From contig JAJEKV010000093.1 of assembly GCA_021234155.1 (NCBI GenBank), forward strand, positions 3,943,647 through 4,007,646: a DNA stretch of 64,000 nt. The letters are read 5' to 3'. A program made the translations under genes and the position numbers. A model generated the notes under the pieces. It made no database searches. It was not told the origin of the DNA and saw nothing but the letters and a program-made list of their open reading frames with translations. Below are positions 10,405 through 22,400 of the stretch, piece after piece; position 1 is the stretch's first letter; each line of letters starts with the position of its first letter. This DNA is from Isoetes taiwanensis. Taxonomy: Eukaryota; Streptophyta; Lycopodiopsida; Isoetales; Isoetaceae.

Positions 10405-11697
10405 TTGTTGTGGGATCAAGAGTGGAAAAAGGTATATACCAGCTCAGAAGTAGTTTTTGATGAGTCAAAATCTATGTGTATTGATCCACTTGCAGATGGA
10501 AACTTCATTCAAGACAAATATCTTGTTCTTGATGATCCTCCACTCGTTGAGCTTCAAGATTTGAGGCTGGACCAGCAGCAAGATGTGCCTTTGCCAGTGG
10601 ATGTGCAGCAACCCATCAATGATGATCCACCTCATAATCAAGTTCTTATTGATCCTCGGCTCATTGGAATGCCCCCTCCTCCTGATCAACCGTTGTCACC
10701 ACGTAGCAGAGCACCTTCTCGTAAAGTTCTTGAAAATGCTGAACTTAGTTTGGTTGAATGGTGTTGTTTGGCAGTGCAAGGTGAACCAGCAAGCATTGAG
10801 GAAGCATGGGCTTCATCCGAAGCTCCACATTGGAAACGGGCAGCTGAGGTAGAGCTCGCATCCATGGATGCAAACCAGGTATGGGAACTTGCTGATTTGC
10901 CCATTGGGCGTAAAGCAGTGGATTGCAAATGGCTATTCACGAAAAAGTACAAGGCTGATGGCAGCCTTGATAAGTATAAGGCTAGGCTGGTTGCTCGAGG
11001 TTTCAGCCAAGTCAAAGGTCTTGATTATGATGAGACATTTTCACCGGTCGTGAGAATGAATAGCTTGCGTATTTTGCTTGCCTTAGGAGCCCAATTGGAT
11101 TGGGAAATTCATCAAATGGATGTGGATACGGCATTTCTGAATGGAGATCTTCTTGAGGACATCTATATGCTGCAACCTCCAGGTTTTGAAGTACCCGGCC
11201 AGGAAAACAAGGTATGTAAACTCCGGAAGGCCATGTATGGCTTAAAGCAGGCATCTCGAGTTTGGTACAAGAAGTTTGATGATGCACTTAAGCATGAAGG
11301 ATTTCTGGTTGCTACAACAGATTCTAATGTCTACATCAAGTGCATGAGAGGTATGTATTTGATTTTAGTGCTATATGTGGATGATATGCTTGCAATGGGC
11401 AGCAATCTTCTTGATGTTCAAGCACTTAAATCTAAACTAGCTAGCAGGTTTAAGATGAAAGATTTGGGTGCAGCTAGCTCTTTCTTAGGTATGCAGATAC
11501 ATCGTGATATGAAGAAGAGGCTAATTCATATCAGCCAACCTCGGTATGCTGAATTTCTGCTTGAGCAATTTCGCATGGCAGATTTAAGCCTGTTTCAACG
11601 CCAATGGAAGCTGGCCTCAAATTGTTTGAAGATGAACCTGTTTGTGATAATGTGCAGTCATCTTCTCTACCATATCGGCAGCTTGTTGGGAGTTTGA
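10405..11697 (+). CDS. Copia reverse transcriptase (RVT_2) open frame
   Basis: A 430-codon open frame carries the C-terminal end of integrase, a proline-rich linker and the reverse transcriptase that copies element RNA into cDNA. Diagnostic blocks are WELADLPIGRKAVDCKWLF, KYKARLVARGFSQVKGLDY, QMDVDTAFLNGDL, MYGLKQASRVWYKKF and the catalytic LYVDDML. The frame breaks after the LEQFRMADLS block, where the connection to RNase H normally continues. It is by far the longest frame in the element. Confidence 0.9.
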   Translation: MLWDQEWKKVYTSSEVVFDESKSMCIDPLADGNFIQDKYLVLDDPPLVELQDLRLDQQQDVPLPVDVQQPINDDPPHNQVLIDPRLIGMPPPPDQPLSPRSRAPSRKVLENAELSLVEWCCLAVQGEPASIEEAWASSEAPHWKRAAEVELASMDANQVWELADLPIGRKAVDCKWLFTKKYKADGSLDKYKARLVARGFSQVKGLDYDETFSPVVRMNSLRILLALGAQLDWEIHQMDVDTAFLNGDLLEDIYMLQPPGFEVPGQENKVCKLRKAMYGLKQASRVWYKKFDDALKHEGFLVATTDSNVYIKCMRGMYLILVLYVDDMLAMGSNLLDVQALKSKLASRFKMKDLGAASSFLGMQIHRDMKKRLIHISQPRYAEFLLEQFRMADLSLFQRQWKLASNCLKMNLFVIMCSHLLYHIGSLLGV

Positions 11698-12306
11698 TGT
11701 ATCTCATGACCATAACCGCGACGATCTTTGCTTTCTTTGTGATTGCATTGAGTCGGTTTAACCAACATTATGAGTTAAAGCATTGGCGACTAGCAAAGCG
11801 TGTTCTTCGCTATTTGCAAGGAACCAAAGAGTATGGAATCATTATTGTGATAACGGATCAGCAAGTCTTCATGCATTTACTGATGCAAGTTGGGGCAACA
11901 ATAGGGATTCTCATTCCACTACGGGGTAGCACATGCATGTTTTATGGAGGTGCCGGTAAAGAACGGATAAGCAAAAAGCAATCTGTTGTAGCCCGATCTT
12001 CGCAGAGGCGAATACATTGCCTTATCTATCGGAGTTGCAAATCTTATTTGGTATGATCACTTGCTTAATGATGTTGGTATTTCTCGCGACAACCTATTCA
12101 TGTTTATGTGGACAACCAAAGTTGCATGAAAATGGCGGAGCGACCCGGGACATCATCCTCGGACAAAGCACATTCCAATTCATTATCATTATGTCCGTGA
12201 TCCGGTGGAGAAAGCAATCATCTCATTAATCTATTAAGCCCTTTGGTGCAATGGTTGCGAGATATCTTTACTAAGCCACCGGGCACACAAAAGTTTATGC
12301 AGGTTT
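11604..12306 (+). pseudogene. Copia RNase H region, broken
   Basis: YRQLVGSLMYLM, RLAKRVLRYLQGTKEYGI and KKQSVVARSS are recognisable Copia connection and RNase H blocks. The segment expected to hold the first RNase H aspartates is out of frame around 11860-11960, and further frameshifts follow the serine block. RNase H would degrade the RNA template during cDNA synthesis. Confidence 0.8.
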
Positions 12307-12357
12307 AGATCGGCACTTGGTGTTATACCCGCTGCGGTAACCCCGGATTATCCAGCT

Positions 12358-12368
12358 TGAAAGGGGAG
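12358..12368 (+). promoter_or_regulatory. Polypurine tract
   Basis: GAAAGGGGAG directly precedes the TG of the 3' LTR. This is the usual primer for plus-strand cDNA synthesis. Confidence 0.85.
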
Positions 12369-12670
12369 TGTTAGAATTCAAGCTGTACATTAGAGTACAT
12401 TTAGAGTACATTGATCTACATTAGATACATTGATGTGCATTAGAGTACATTAGAAGTACGTCATGTACATCTCTGGCCTTTGGCCTTCTGTTTCCGGCTG
12501 TTGGCCTTTCAGTGCCATTCATTCCATGTACTTATAGATTACATGCAATACATAGAACATCCAGATTGTTCCTATTCTATTCTTATTGTGTCTCTTCCGA
12601 TCTTGCTTCTGCTTTGGCTCACTCTGTGCTGCAGGTTTGTATCAGTCCATAGCTGATACGTTTTCCAACA
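12369..12670 (+). repeat. Copia 3' LTR
   Basis: Starts TGTTAGAATTC and ends TTTTCCAACA, then the target duplication ACAAT. Here the terminal part keeps CTG and CAG triplets (GTGCTGCAGG, TATCAGTCC, TAGCTGATAC) that are altered in the 5' LTR. Confidence 0.93.
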
Positions 12671-12773
12671 ACAATGCACTGCACATTTGTACTGGTGGCA
12701 TGCCAATGTGCATCAGCATGTCAATATTTTGTGCAAAAAAGATGATTTATTTCTTACTTATTCCATTGTTCAG

Positions 12774-13345
12774 TGGAAAAACAGACGATTAGAAGATGCC
12801 AAACAGAAAGCAAGAACGATTTTCCAGAGAAGTTGCTACGATGTCAAAAGTTAAGCACAAGCATTTGGTGAAGGTAATAACACAACCTATTGAATAATAC
12901 AATCACAGTAGTAGTCTCCTATACAATGTACAAGCAAGGATTGAATTCATTAACAGGCATATTTATAAGTTTTCTTAAGAAGATGAGCAGGAGATTTTTC
13001 AATAATGATATGATCATTGAATAGAAAATACAAATCCACAAAGCATGCTTGTTTCTTCTTATATAACCATGCATTTTAAGTTTTGGTTTGTCACTTGACA
13101 CGCTGGGTTTTATGGTACAGTTCACTGGTGCATGGGAAGAACCAATGGCCTTGATGATAGAACGTTTAAGTGGCCAGTGGTTGTGCATTATCTTTTGTGC
13201 CAGCAAGTCCAACAGATGCATATTGCCTTGGCAGCCAGTCTTGCCCTTGACATTGCACATCTGATGGATTGCTTGCATGCAAATCCTATGCACATGGAAT
13301 AACTCATCGCGCCCTGAAGCTGGGTAAAGATCTTTCAACCAGGAT
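12774..13345 (+). pseudogene. Raf-like/STY protein kinase relic (two exons)
   Basis: The first piece ends RFSREVATMSKVKHKHLVK at a GT donor (12873/12874). The second begins after an AG acceptor (13120) with FTGAWEEPMALMIE, then in another frame ALAASLALDIAHLMDCLHAN and HRALK. In plant Raf-like dual-specificity kinases these are helix C, strands 4-5, helix E and the HRDLK catalytic loop. Splice junction and phase are preserved. However, a frameshift lies between strand 5 and helix E, the catalytic aspartate of HRD is replaced by alanine, and the exons with the glycine loop, the lysine, DFG and the C-lobe are not found nearby. I read it as a dead gene remnant. Confidence 0.7.
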
Positions 13346-16100
13346 TAAAAAAAGAATCTATTTGGACATTTCACTGCTTGTGGTATTTTCATGGGGCCAA
13401 GTTATTTCTGGGTCAATTCTTTGCTCGTTGTTCAACCAATAATAGTTCTAACTAGAGTTTTGGTATTTTATGTTGTCTAGCTTATTTTCTTACCTAATTG
13501 TATGATACAATGATTACAAGCAAACCAGAATACTTTGCGCAAAAGATTTTGAACTAGTTTTGGATTTGAAATGAAATGATTATCAATTTTGTAATGTACA
13601 TCAGATTCTATTTCATGAATGAAACCCTATGATGTAGCTTTAGTTTAAATGCAATGCCATTAAAATGCAAATGTTCAAAGTTCCCTCTAGCATGTAAATT
13701 GAAATTGATGTTAGTTGCTGTTGCACAGGTTATGATTGTAAATTATAGTGATAATTGCCAATGTTTGTTTGTCAGGATTTATTGCCAACTGATCTTGGTC
13801 GCTGGAATAGAAGAGACCTGACAAGCTCTTCTCAGGTATTCTCAAAAGTGTTTGGAACGCTTTTCTTTTTGTCTCACTTCTTGCTTGCTCCTCCTAGGAG
13901 AGGTTCAAAATGTTGTATTTACTTTCTTTCTTTATACCCTACAGATCTTTAGTACAGTAGATATTAGTAAGTCTGTGTATGACTTCCTTCCTTTGCTCAG
14001 TCCTGGTCTTTGATAGATGCTAAGAAATCCTTTACCCCCAAAACTTTTTGATGTTTCTGCTATGGAAATATGTCTTATTATCTAAAACAGCCTAAATTGC
14101 CCAATTCAAAAGTGGAGAAAAATTGTATAGTGATCCAAAGCATGTTTTTAGATCATGAGGTTTTTAGACCAGGGATCATGTTGTCCAGTTTAAATACATT
14201 TGGAGGTGTAGCTCAGTTGACTATGTATGTGAGTGGACAGAGGTGGAGAGATGTAAAAAGTAAAGCAGTAAGTGATATTCATGCAGGGTGGCATTAGTAT
14301 CTAGTCATTCTTGAGAAGCAAAATTCCACCTGTATTTGTGTTACATGCATTGGCAACAAGAAAAACAAGGCAGTTTCTTATAGAATCGTACTTTTGAATT
14401 GTTGGATATGCTCAGCTTTTAGTAGCATCTCCTCTAATGGCGATCATTCTCCTGCCAATTTCAATTAGCTTTTCCATTTTTGAGAACTCTTATTTCATAT
14501 GGTTTGTAGCACGAGATGAATGTTTGTTTGATTTTCACTACAGAAGCTGAGACATTTGATACAGATTTGCAAAAGGCTTTATATTTTTCATGTGCAACAA
14601 GTGATTGGGTACTGAAAAATGTATTTTTAATCTTTAAAAAATGACTTTGTCTGTAGTTTTGCAGGATTCTGGTTTTAATTTACACCCATTTTGGGAGCTG
14701 GCATCGTGCATAAAGTTGAGAATTGTAGGTGTAGCACGTGATGCATCATTATGCTAAAACTTAAATTATGATTGTTCTTTAACTTGTGTAAATATGCATG
14801 AAAGTAGGAGTTCACTTGACTATAGCAATTAGCAAAGAACGTATTGCTCCTGAATGCATCTACAGATACTTGGAATGAAGAATGGTTTTACTAATGTGCT
14901 ATCCCAACATAAAGTTAGTACAAAAGGAGGGGATCATATCTGAAGTTGAATAGGATGAATTATAAATAACCTGCTTTGTGCATTCAAAGTTCTCAATCAG
15001 TGGTTCAAACCTTGAAACGTTGAAATGGCAATTTGCCAATGAGATCGAGAACCAAATGGATCAAGACTTTTCTTAATGTCTGAAAGACGGAATAATGGTA
15101 AGTTATGAGCTTTTCCTTGTATCAAATTTGGGATCTTTGTGCTTGTTCAGATTTGGGAACTTTTTTTCAGTGACAGGAAAACATCCTAATTCATTCTCTT
15201 CATTTGTTAGGCACTCAAGAGATACACCCAAACTTAGAGTTTCTAGATCTCTACCGTCATGGGGAAGTCTTTCGTAAGCATGGAATTCCAGAACAGTTTG
15301 TAAACCTCATTTCCTAAAGTCAAATAAGCAAATGCATTACGAAATAAAAGCAAAACAGTTAAAATCAGAGCAAAACAAAGTTGAACGCATACTTTTCACT
15401 TCTCCGATGTCCACTGAGTAGTCACAGCTCAAAAAATAGATTGAGAAAGCTCGTCGAAATCATGGCGATTTTATGAATCACGCCGAATACTTCGTAAAAT
15501 GATCTAGGGTCAAAGCATCTAGGGTCGCAGCAGCTAGAGCAAGCTGCATCAAAAAAGAAGAAGGGCAATGACGGGTAAACAGTTAAAAAAATTATTTAAA
15601 AAAAATGACATGAAGGGTGCTTATGGGGTGCTTGGCTGGCGCAAAAGTGTCCCTCAGCTACGTGCTTTGACCCCACATTATATCTATATCTAAGAGAGGT
15701 TCATTTTTTGTGTCATAAGTTCTGCCTTAGGTCGTTATCAGAGAGAAAATGTGAGTTTCTTAGATTCTAGCAGTTCGAGAGAGTACAGGGCATCCTTATT
15801 CTTCATTAGCCTAACTATCTTGAATCGACAGGATGATACGCACAAAAAGCATCAGCAGCTAAATATTTGGGACTTTGAACATACTGGAAAAATAGATGTG
15901 TAATAATCTTGCACTGTTAGCGTGCTGTCATGGAAGAAGGCATCCTACACCCAATACCCAGCATACCATATAGGCTGCAAGTCTGCCCTGCAAAACAAAA
16001 ACAGAACAAAGAAACACTCTCAAGATCAGAACAATGCAAAATTTGATGCTGCCATTCCTTTTTTCATCCTAGCCTATCTACGACTCTGCATATGCTAAAA
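13346..16100. other. Intergenic, no gene recognised
   Basis: AT-rich single-copy-looking DNA. A possible small exon between an AG at about 13775 and a GT at about 13836 may belong to the kinase relic, but its translation is not convincing. A tRNA-like A box is listed at 14203. Nothing else is supported. Confidence 0.4.
14203..14222 (+). other. tRNA-like A box, possible SINE relic
   Basis: GGAGGTGTAGCTCAGTTGAC closely resembles the 5' end and A box of tRNAs. No matching B box or acceptor stem is visible downstream, so it is not a tRNA gene. A decayed SINE head or chance similarity are the options. Confidence 0.3.
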
Positions 16101-16111
16101 ATTTTTGCCTG

Positions 16112-16829
16112 CATGTGTTCATATTCTTAACATTTTATACAATAGCAATGCCTCATTCTAACTTGTTTTCAGAGATCAAGAAAATGCACCGATTCATGTT
16201 CCCCTTGCTTAAAATGATCCCACTGTCTTTTAAGATCAGGATAATAATTTGCATGCAAGTTATGCGATTCGAATGCTTTTCTAAAAGTTGCCCATGTTTT
16301 TATCTGAGGTAACAATTTCTTCTGCCCTTGCCACCATATTCTGGCGACGTCAGTTAAATATTTGTCTATGGCTTGCAATTTCTACTCCTCCGTATCTTTG
16401 ACTCTTTCAAAGAAACTTTCCCAACTTATCAGGAATCCCAGAACTGCTGGCGGACTCCGTTTATCTCCTGTATATGACGGCATTCCTTCTACCTTCTCCA
16501 ACCATTTAATTCGACCGGTTCTGACATTGGAGGCCGCAGTAGAAGAATCAGGTGGTGGTGGAGTAACTGGTGGCGCACTTGCAGGCAAAGGAGGCTGTTG
16601 GAATATATCTGGCAAATACCCATACAGAATTGCTATATATTCAAGTTTCCTTTGATTTTCCTCAAAACTGGCAGATGTAGGCATGCCAATCTGAACGGCA
16701 ATCTGCGCAGCAACATTCATGGCCTGATTATACTGAGCTACAGGAAGATTAAATTTGTTCTGGGCCATTTCACAGAATCTTAGGATGTCACAGCTGTGAT
16801 TGATACAAACGGTCTTTCCTGTCTGCAAA
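16112..16829 (-). pseudogene. Ty3/Gypsy gag fragment
   Basis: On the minus strand an N-terminal piece (16829-16382) has a proline-rich segment and then IKWLEKVEGMPSYTGD. After a stop or frame break a second piece (to about 16169) reads DKYLTDVARIWWQGQKKLLP followed by TWATFRKAF. The W-x-x-F pattern is the core of the Retrotrans_gag capsid family of Gypsy elements. The zinc knuckle, protease and polymerase are absent and no LTRs were found, so this is an isolated remnant. Confidence 0.7.
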
Positions 16830-18420
16830 ACTATTAAACTCGATTAATCAAAACAACCTGGAAACTCCAGATCAAGTTCTTTCGGCACAACTTCTGCACC
16901 CAACTGGGCTCTGGTTTGCAAACACGGCAAAACTAGGCTTAGATTCCTCCCAATTCTGAGAGTCTGCTAACCAGCTGGATAGCCTCTCTGGGATTCTCTG
17001 GAATACTCCAAAACTAAGGAAGGCACTCAATTCGACCACAGATTATCAGAAGTTCTACAGAGCAATCAAACTTCTATCACAGCAAACACTTCCGGCTTCC
17101 CTCAATTCTGCGGATCGATTGCTACTTATCCTATTCTAAAAAGGTGTTGTAATCTAAATCTGGATTTCCCTTTACCTTTTTGCTAAATCCGGCGCCCTTT
17201 TCTGCAATCAAAACAATCGCCTTTGCATTCCAAATAGTTTGTTAGCTCAGGAACTAATTCCGGACTCATACGTTTCTGTTTTTATCTTCTACGATGTATT
17301 CATGTTTAACAATTTCGTTCTTTGCTAGTTTTTTTAAGATTTCAATAGTTCCTTTATTTTAATTATACTTCGAACAATCAATCAAAATTACAAAATATTT
17401 ATCTAAAAGCCCTTGCCTCTGTGTTTGTCTCTGCAAATCCTTCCTCTGAGCCACGCCTCCAAGCTAGTGCCGTAACACGCCTAGTTGGTTCTAATACACC
17501 TAACTCGGAATTCTCCAGCAGTGATACAATTGAGGACGAGTGTACAACTAGTTCAAGCGACGATAATATCAGTGACAAAAATGCTATCGAGATGAACACT
17601 AGTCATAACAATCATGCCAGTGGGTTTGATGTAAGAAATATCCTTATGGACATTTTTGGGGTTCATCTCATAACATCAGCATTTTATAGGTCATGAAGAG
17701 TTTAACATGATCAGAGAATATGATGCTGAGAATCTACAAATGCAACAATGATATTAAAGGTGAATAAAGCATAGACATGTAGTTATGATGGTAAATGCCT
17801 ACAAAATGTAGATGGATAGATTTACAGAACATGGGAGAGAATGTATGCATCATACAATTTTATTGCACATCATGGAAGGGTGAATATTCAGTGGTTGAAT
17901 ATATGGTTCAATGGTTGAATATAAAAAGTGCAATGGTTCAAATGAACCATAAAAGGCAGTACACGAATGAAATAATCCTAAATATATACAACTATTGTTT
18001 AGGATTCTCGGCCCACAAAGATGAGCCATTTCTTAATTAAACTTCGGTCCAATCCGTAGTGTGCATAGAAAGAATACAGATAGAACCTTCAAATGAACTT
18101 CCAATTGGTACTAAAAGAACAACCCCAAAGGCAAAGCCGAGCGAAAAACTAGCAAGTAAGTAAATTTTGCCGAATATGAAGCAACCAAAACAAGGAACTT
18201 AATGATATTAGAAAGCAAGGAGAAACTTACTAATATTTCCTACAAAAGCAAAGAAAAGAACTTAGGGTGAGATTCAACTACGGCATTTACAACTTAACTT
18301 TTAATTACAAGTAAATAAAGTTTTGACACGTCTGAAAATTAAGAGGCTTGATATATTCCACTTTGCCTGGTCTTTATATGCATATGCCAAAGTGTCATTA
18401 TTTTAACTATTTTTTAATTG
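16830..18420. other. Intergenic, no gene recognised
   Basis: It contains a serine-rich open frame (17421-17696) with no known domain, and otherwise AT-rich DNA. Part near 16.8-17.4 kb may be the leader of the Gypsy remnant on the minus strand. Nothing here is supported as a gene. Confidence 0.4.
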
Positions 18421-19404
18421 TCAGCCAATAATCTCTGTCTTTTTTAGAAAAAAAAAAATAACCACCTATCTCTTATTGCCACGTGGGAGGAAATAACATC
18501 TGTTGTTGATGTGTTTTTTTTTTTCAAAAGTACGTGCATGAACGTGGAATCATCTCATGCGCAAACAGTCGATTTTAATATGGACTTTTAGTGCCACGTG
18601 AATAAAACCTTATTTTGCAACCCACCAAAAGAATCGGATTGATTTGCGCCATTCCGCATCACCAGTCTGAGGACTCCCGATTGTGATATAAATTCCTTGG
18701 TTTGCCCGTGAGCTGCTCTCGGCCTGATTGAAAAAAATTCTTTCTACGATTGTGATATCCCAGTTAGCAGCTCTTGGCTAACGCCATTACATCCCAATCA
18801 GGTTACCATTACCATTCTACAACTTCATTTACATAATCCACGAAAATCTAGTTCTTCTGTTCTATGGCTGGGAACCTATTTATGAGCAAGGAGCATCCGT
18901 ACAGTAATTGCTTCCTGTTTCACATGTGCATTGCATTGCATTGCATTTGTTAGCACATGTGCATCAACCATGAATGCCTATCATAGTCTGTCTGTATACC
19001 AACCAATTTACCTATTTGCTTCCTGTTTCATCACATGTGCATTGCATTGCATTTGTTAGCACATGTGCATCAACCATGAATGCCTATCATAGTCTGTCTG
19101 TATACCAACCAATTTACCTATTTGCTTCCTGTTTCATTCCAATAATAACATATCTCTTCTGTTTTGTTGCATTGCATTTGTTAAATTTTACTTCATACAT
19201 GTGCATCACCATGAATGCCTATCATAGTCTGTGTACTAACCAATTTACCTATTAGTATGACTGAGGGCTGTGCGATGCAGTTATCTTTCTACAATTTATC
19301 CAGAATCTGATATGCCATTCAAATTGAGACACGTTCTAACAGATTGAAGACTTCAATTATATTTCTTATATGCATTGCAGTTCTGATAATATCGTTTAGA
19401 GCCG
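18421..19404 (+). promoter_or_regulatory. Probable promoter and 5' UTR of the ABCC gene
   Basis: Two G-box cores (CACGTG, 18480-18485 and 18595-18600) lie upstream of a TATA-like TATAAAT at 18687-18693. An acceptor-like TGCATTGCAG ending at 19380 suggests a 5' UTR intron. The assignment is inferred from position and motifs only. G-boxes are typical binding sites of bZIP and bHLH factors in plants. Confidence 0.4.
18909..19255 (+). repeat. Three tandem repeats of about 107 bp
   Basis: Units start with TGCTTCCTGTTTC at 18909, 19017 and 19123 and include GCATTGCATTG, CATGAATGCCTATCATAG and ACCAATTTACCTATT. The first two units differ mainly by the number of GCATT copies. The third has an inserted segment. 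The array lies in the leader region of the ABCC gene. Confidence 0.85.
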
Positions 19405-22400
19405 ATGGCTTCGCAGCAAGAGATCCTTCAAGAACCATTACTGAATGAGTGCAATCCTATATGCAGTAACCCGTTATACACATCAAATGCTTTTAGCCAA
19501 CTTTCTTTTGGCTGGTTGAATCCACTTCTAGCTCAGGGCTCTGTGAAAAATTTAGAGTCAACAGATATCCCTCCTGTAGAAGAACAAGACAAGGCAGATG
19601 CTGCCTACAAGCAATTTGTGATTGCCTGGAATGCTCAAAAACAAGGTGATCCATCGAAGCCTCAGTCAGTTGCCCTTGCATTAGCGAGGTGCCATTGGAA
19701 AGCCTTAATCTGGACCGGGTGTTGTGCTCTGTTTCGAACAATCAGTATATCTTGTTCTCCCTGGATCCTCTATTTTTTTATAAACTTTGAAGCTGGAATT
19801 CAGGACTTCAAATATGAGGGATATCTTTTGGTTTCTGTTCTTTTCCTATCTAAGGTATTTGAGAGCGTATTACAAAGGCAGTGGTTCTTTGGCGCTAGAA
19901 GAATTGGTCTACAAATCAGATCAGCTCTTGCTGCAGCCATATACCAGAAGGAGTTGCTCTTATCAGGTTTATCAAGGCAAAGTCATTCAGGAGGGGACAT
20001 TGTGAGCCATATTTCAGTTGACATCAATCAGCTAGGAGAATTTCCATGGTGGTTCCATCAAATATGGGCAGCACCCCTGCAAATTATAATTGCAGTTATT
20101 ACTTTATTTTTTATTGTGGGATGGGCTGCTTTACCTGGTCTGCTAGTTATCATCATAACTGCATTTATACAAGCACCGTTTGCAAGGGCACAACAAAAGT
20201 TTCAAGCTAGTCTTATGAAGAATCAAGATGCACGTTTGAGAACTTCAACTACCATTTTTAACAGCATGAAAATTGTAAAGATGCAGGCATGGGAAAGTAA
20301 GTTCAAGTCAACCATAGAGTCCTTGCGTGTAGTTGAACTCAAATGGGTGGCTAATCTGAAGGGCATGTGGGTATATGGAAGTCTCTTCTATTGGATGTCA
20401 CCTATCTTGACAGCATCAATAGTTTTTGGGTCGTGTATCATATTCAATATTCATCTCACTGCCACAGTCCTATTCACTGTTCTTACAACATTCCGTGTCA
20501 TTCAGGAGCCTGTGCGTAATGTTCCGGATGTGCTTCTGGCAATGATACAAGCTCAGGTTGCACTGGCACGTTTAAAAGGTTTCTTACATGCAGAAGAGCT
20601 AGAGGAGGATGCTCTAAACAGGGGCCCTAAGGAAACATCTGATTATGCAGTTCATGTAGATGCAGGTTTCTTTTCTTGGGATCCTGCTGCACCAAAACAT
20701 TCACTGGAAAACATAAACCTAACCGTAAAGCACGAAGAATTTGTTGCCATATGTGGTTCAGTTGGTTCAGGCAAGTCGACGCTTCTGCATTCCATCCTAG
20801 GAGAAGTGCCGAAAGTTTCAGGATCTGTAAGTGTGATTACCATGGAGTGTTATGCTGCTTGTGATTGCTATATCAAACTTTTGTTTCAACTTCTTGACAT
20901 TATTGCAGGTTGATGTGCATGGAAGCATAGCCTATGTTGGGCAAGTAGCCTGGATACAAAGTGGCACAGTCAGGGAAAATATTTTGTTTGGGAATCCTAT
21001 GCATGCCTCTCGCTATGACAAAGTCCTGGAGGCATGTGCACTTAAGGAAGACTTAGTTGCCTTTACTCATGGGGATCTTACTGAGATTGGACAAAAAGGA
21101 GTTAATTTAAGTGGGGGGCAGAAGCAACGGCTACAACTAGCTCGTGCTTTGTATAGTGACTCTGATATTTATATACTGGATGATCCCTTCAGTGCTGTGG
21201 ATGCTCAAACTGCTGCTTTGTTGTTCAAGGTATCCTGACATCTTCTACATTAAGGTTACATGTCGAAGGGCCAGTGATTTACTCGACCTTTTGTACTCTG
21301 CAGAAATGTATTTCAGGAATGCTATTGACAAAAACTGTCATCTTAGTGACACATCAGGTGGAGTTTTTGACGAAGGCAGACAAAATTCTGGTAAGTGTTG
21401 CATGATATTTATATCTATGTCTTGACATGCGGACGAAACATAGCATTCATTTAGACTTATAAACCGAGGTGAGTTGACTTTGTTGTCAAACCATAATGGC
21501 AGCACATGTTTGGAGTTATAGTCGTCACGAACTATGCTGATCAATGTAGAAAGATAAAACTAGATTAAGTTACAAAAAGAAGTGCCAAGCTTTGACAACC
21601 TTAGATGTACCTAAACAACACGTTTTGGTAAATTTTAATTTTGAAGAACAATGTCCTGCATGAACATCCTGAACTTATCTATTTGAATTCTAGGTGATGC
21701 AAGCTGGAAAAATAAAACAGGCCAGCAAATACGATGAGTTGTTGACGGCTGGCAATATGTTTGTGACATTTCTGAATGCGCATAATGATGCAATGGGGCA
21801 TGCATCTTTGACCGAAAACAATTTAAAGCCAACGGATGCCTTTTATGATGCAGAAGGCATGTCCAAGAAAGTGCACAATACTACAGTTGATGTTAGTCAA
21901 TTAACAAAGGACGAGGAAAAAGAAGTGGGTAACTTGGGCATCAGACCACTTATGAGTTATGTACGAATAAGCAAGGGAGAGGTAGTTTTTACTCTAGCCT
22001 TGGCAGCACAAATCATATTTGTAATTGGGCAGACAGTTAGCAACTTTTGGTTGGCCACCGAAGTCTCGAACTCAAGAATAAGTCCAAGCATGTTAGTAAT
22101 TGTTTATGCAGTGATTTCTTTAAGTTCTGGAGGGTTGGTCTACGTGCGCGGTAAATTGTATAGATCACTTGGTCTCAAAGCATCAAAGGCTTTCTTTACT
22201 GGCTTTATGGATTCTTTGTTCAGTGCACCTATGTCTGTATTTGATTCTACACCTATTGGCAGAATCCTAAGCCGGGTATGTTATTTTTCATTTAATGTTC
22301 ATGATGCTAGAATGTAGAATATTATTGACAAATGGATGTAATTTTCAGGCTTCATTAGACATGAGCATATTGGATATAGATATTCCAGGATGCCTTGCAT

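Larger units (their letters stand above)
7856..12670 (+). mobile_element. Ty1/copia LTR retrotransposon, complete but decayed
   Basis: The element is 4815 bp long, with LTRs of about 305 bp starting TG and ending CA, and flanked by the 5-bp target duplication ACAAT (7851-7855 and 12671-12675). A primer binding site follows the 5' LTR and a purine tract precedes the 3' LTR. The internal order is gag, protease, integrase, reverse transcriptase, RNase H, which is the Copia order. Only the integrase-RT linker and the RT form a long open frame; gag, protease, integrase and RNase H carry frameshifts. It therefore cannot move by itself as written, although some breaks may be sequence errors (see findings). 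It sits next to the kinase relic, perhaps in one of its former introns. Confidence 0.95.
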
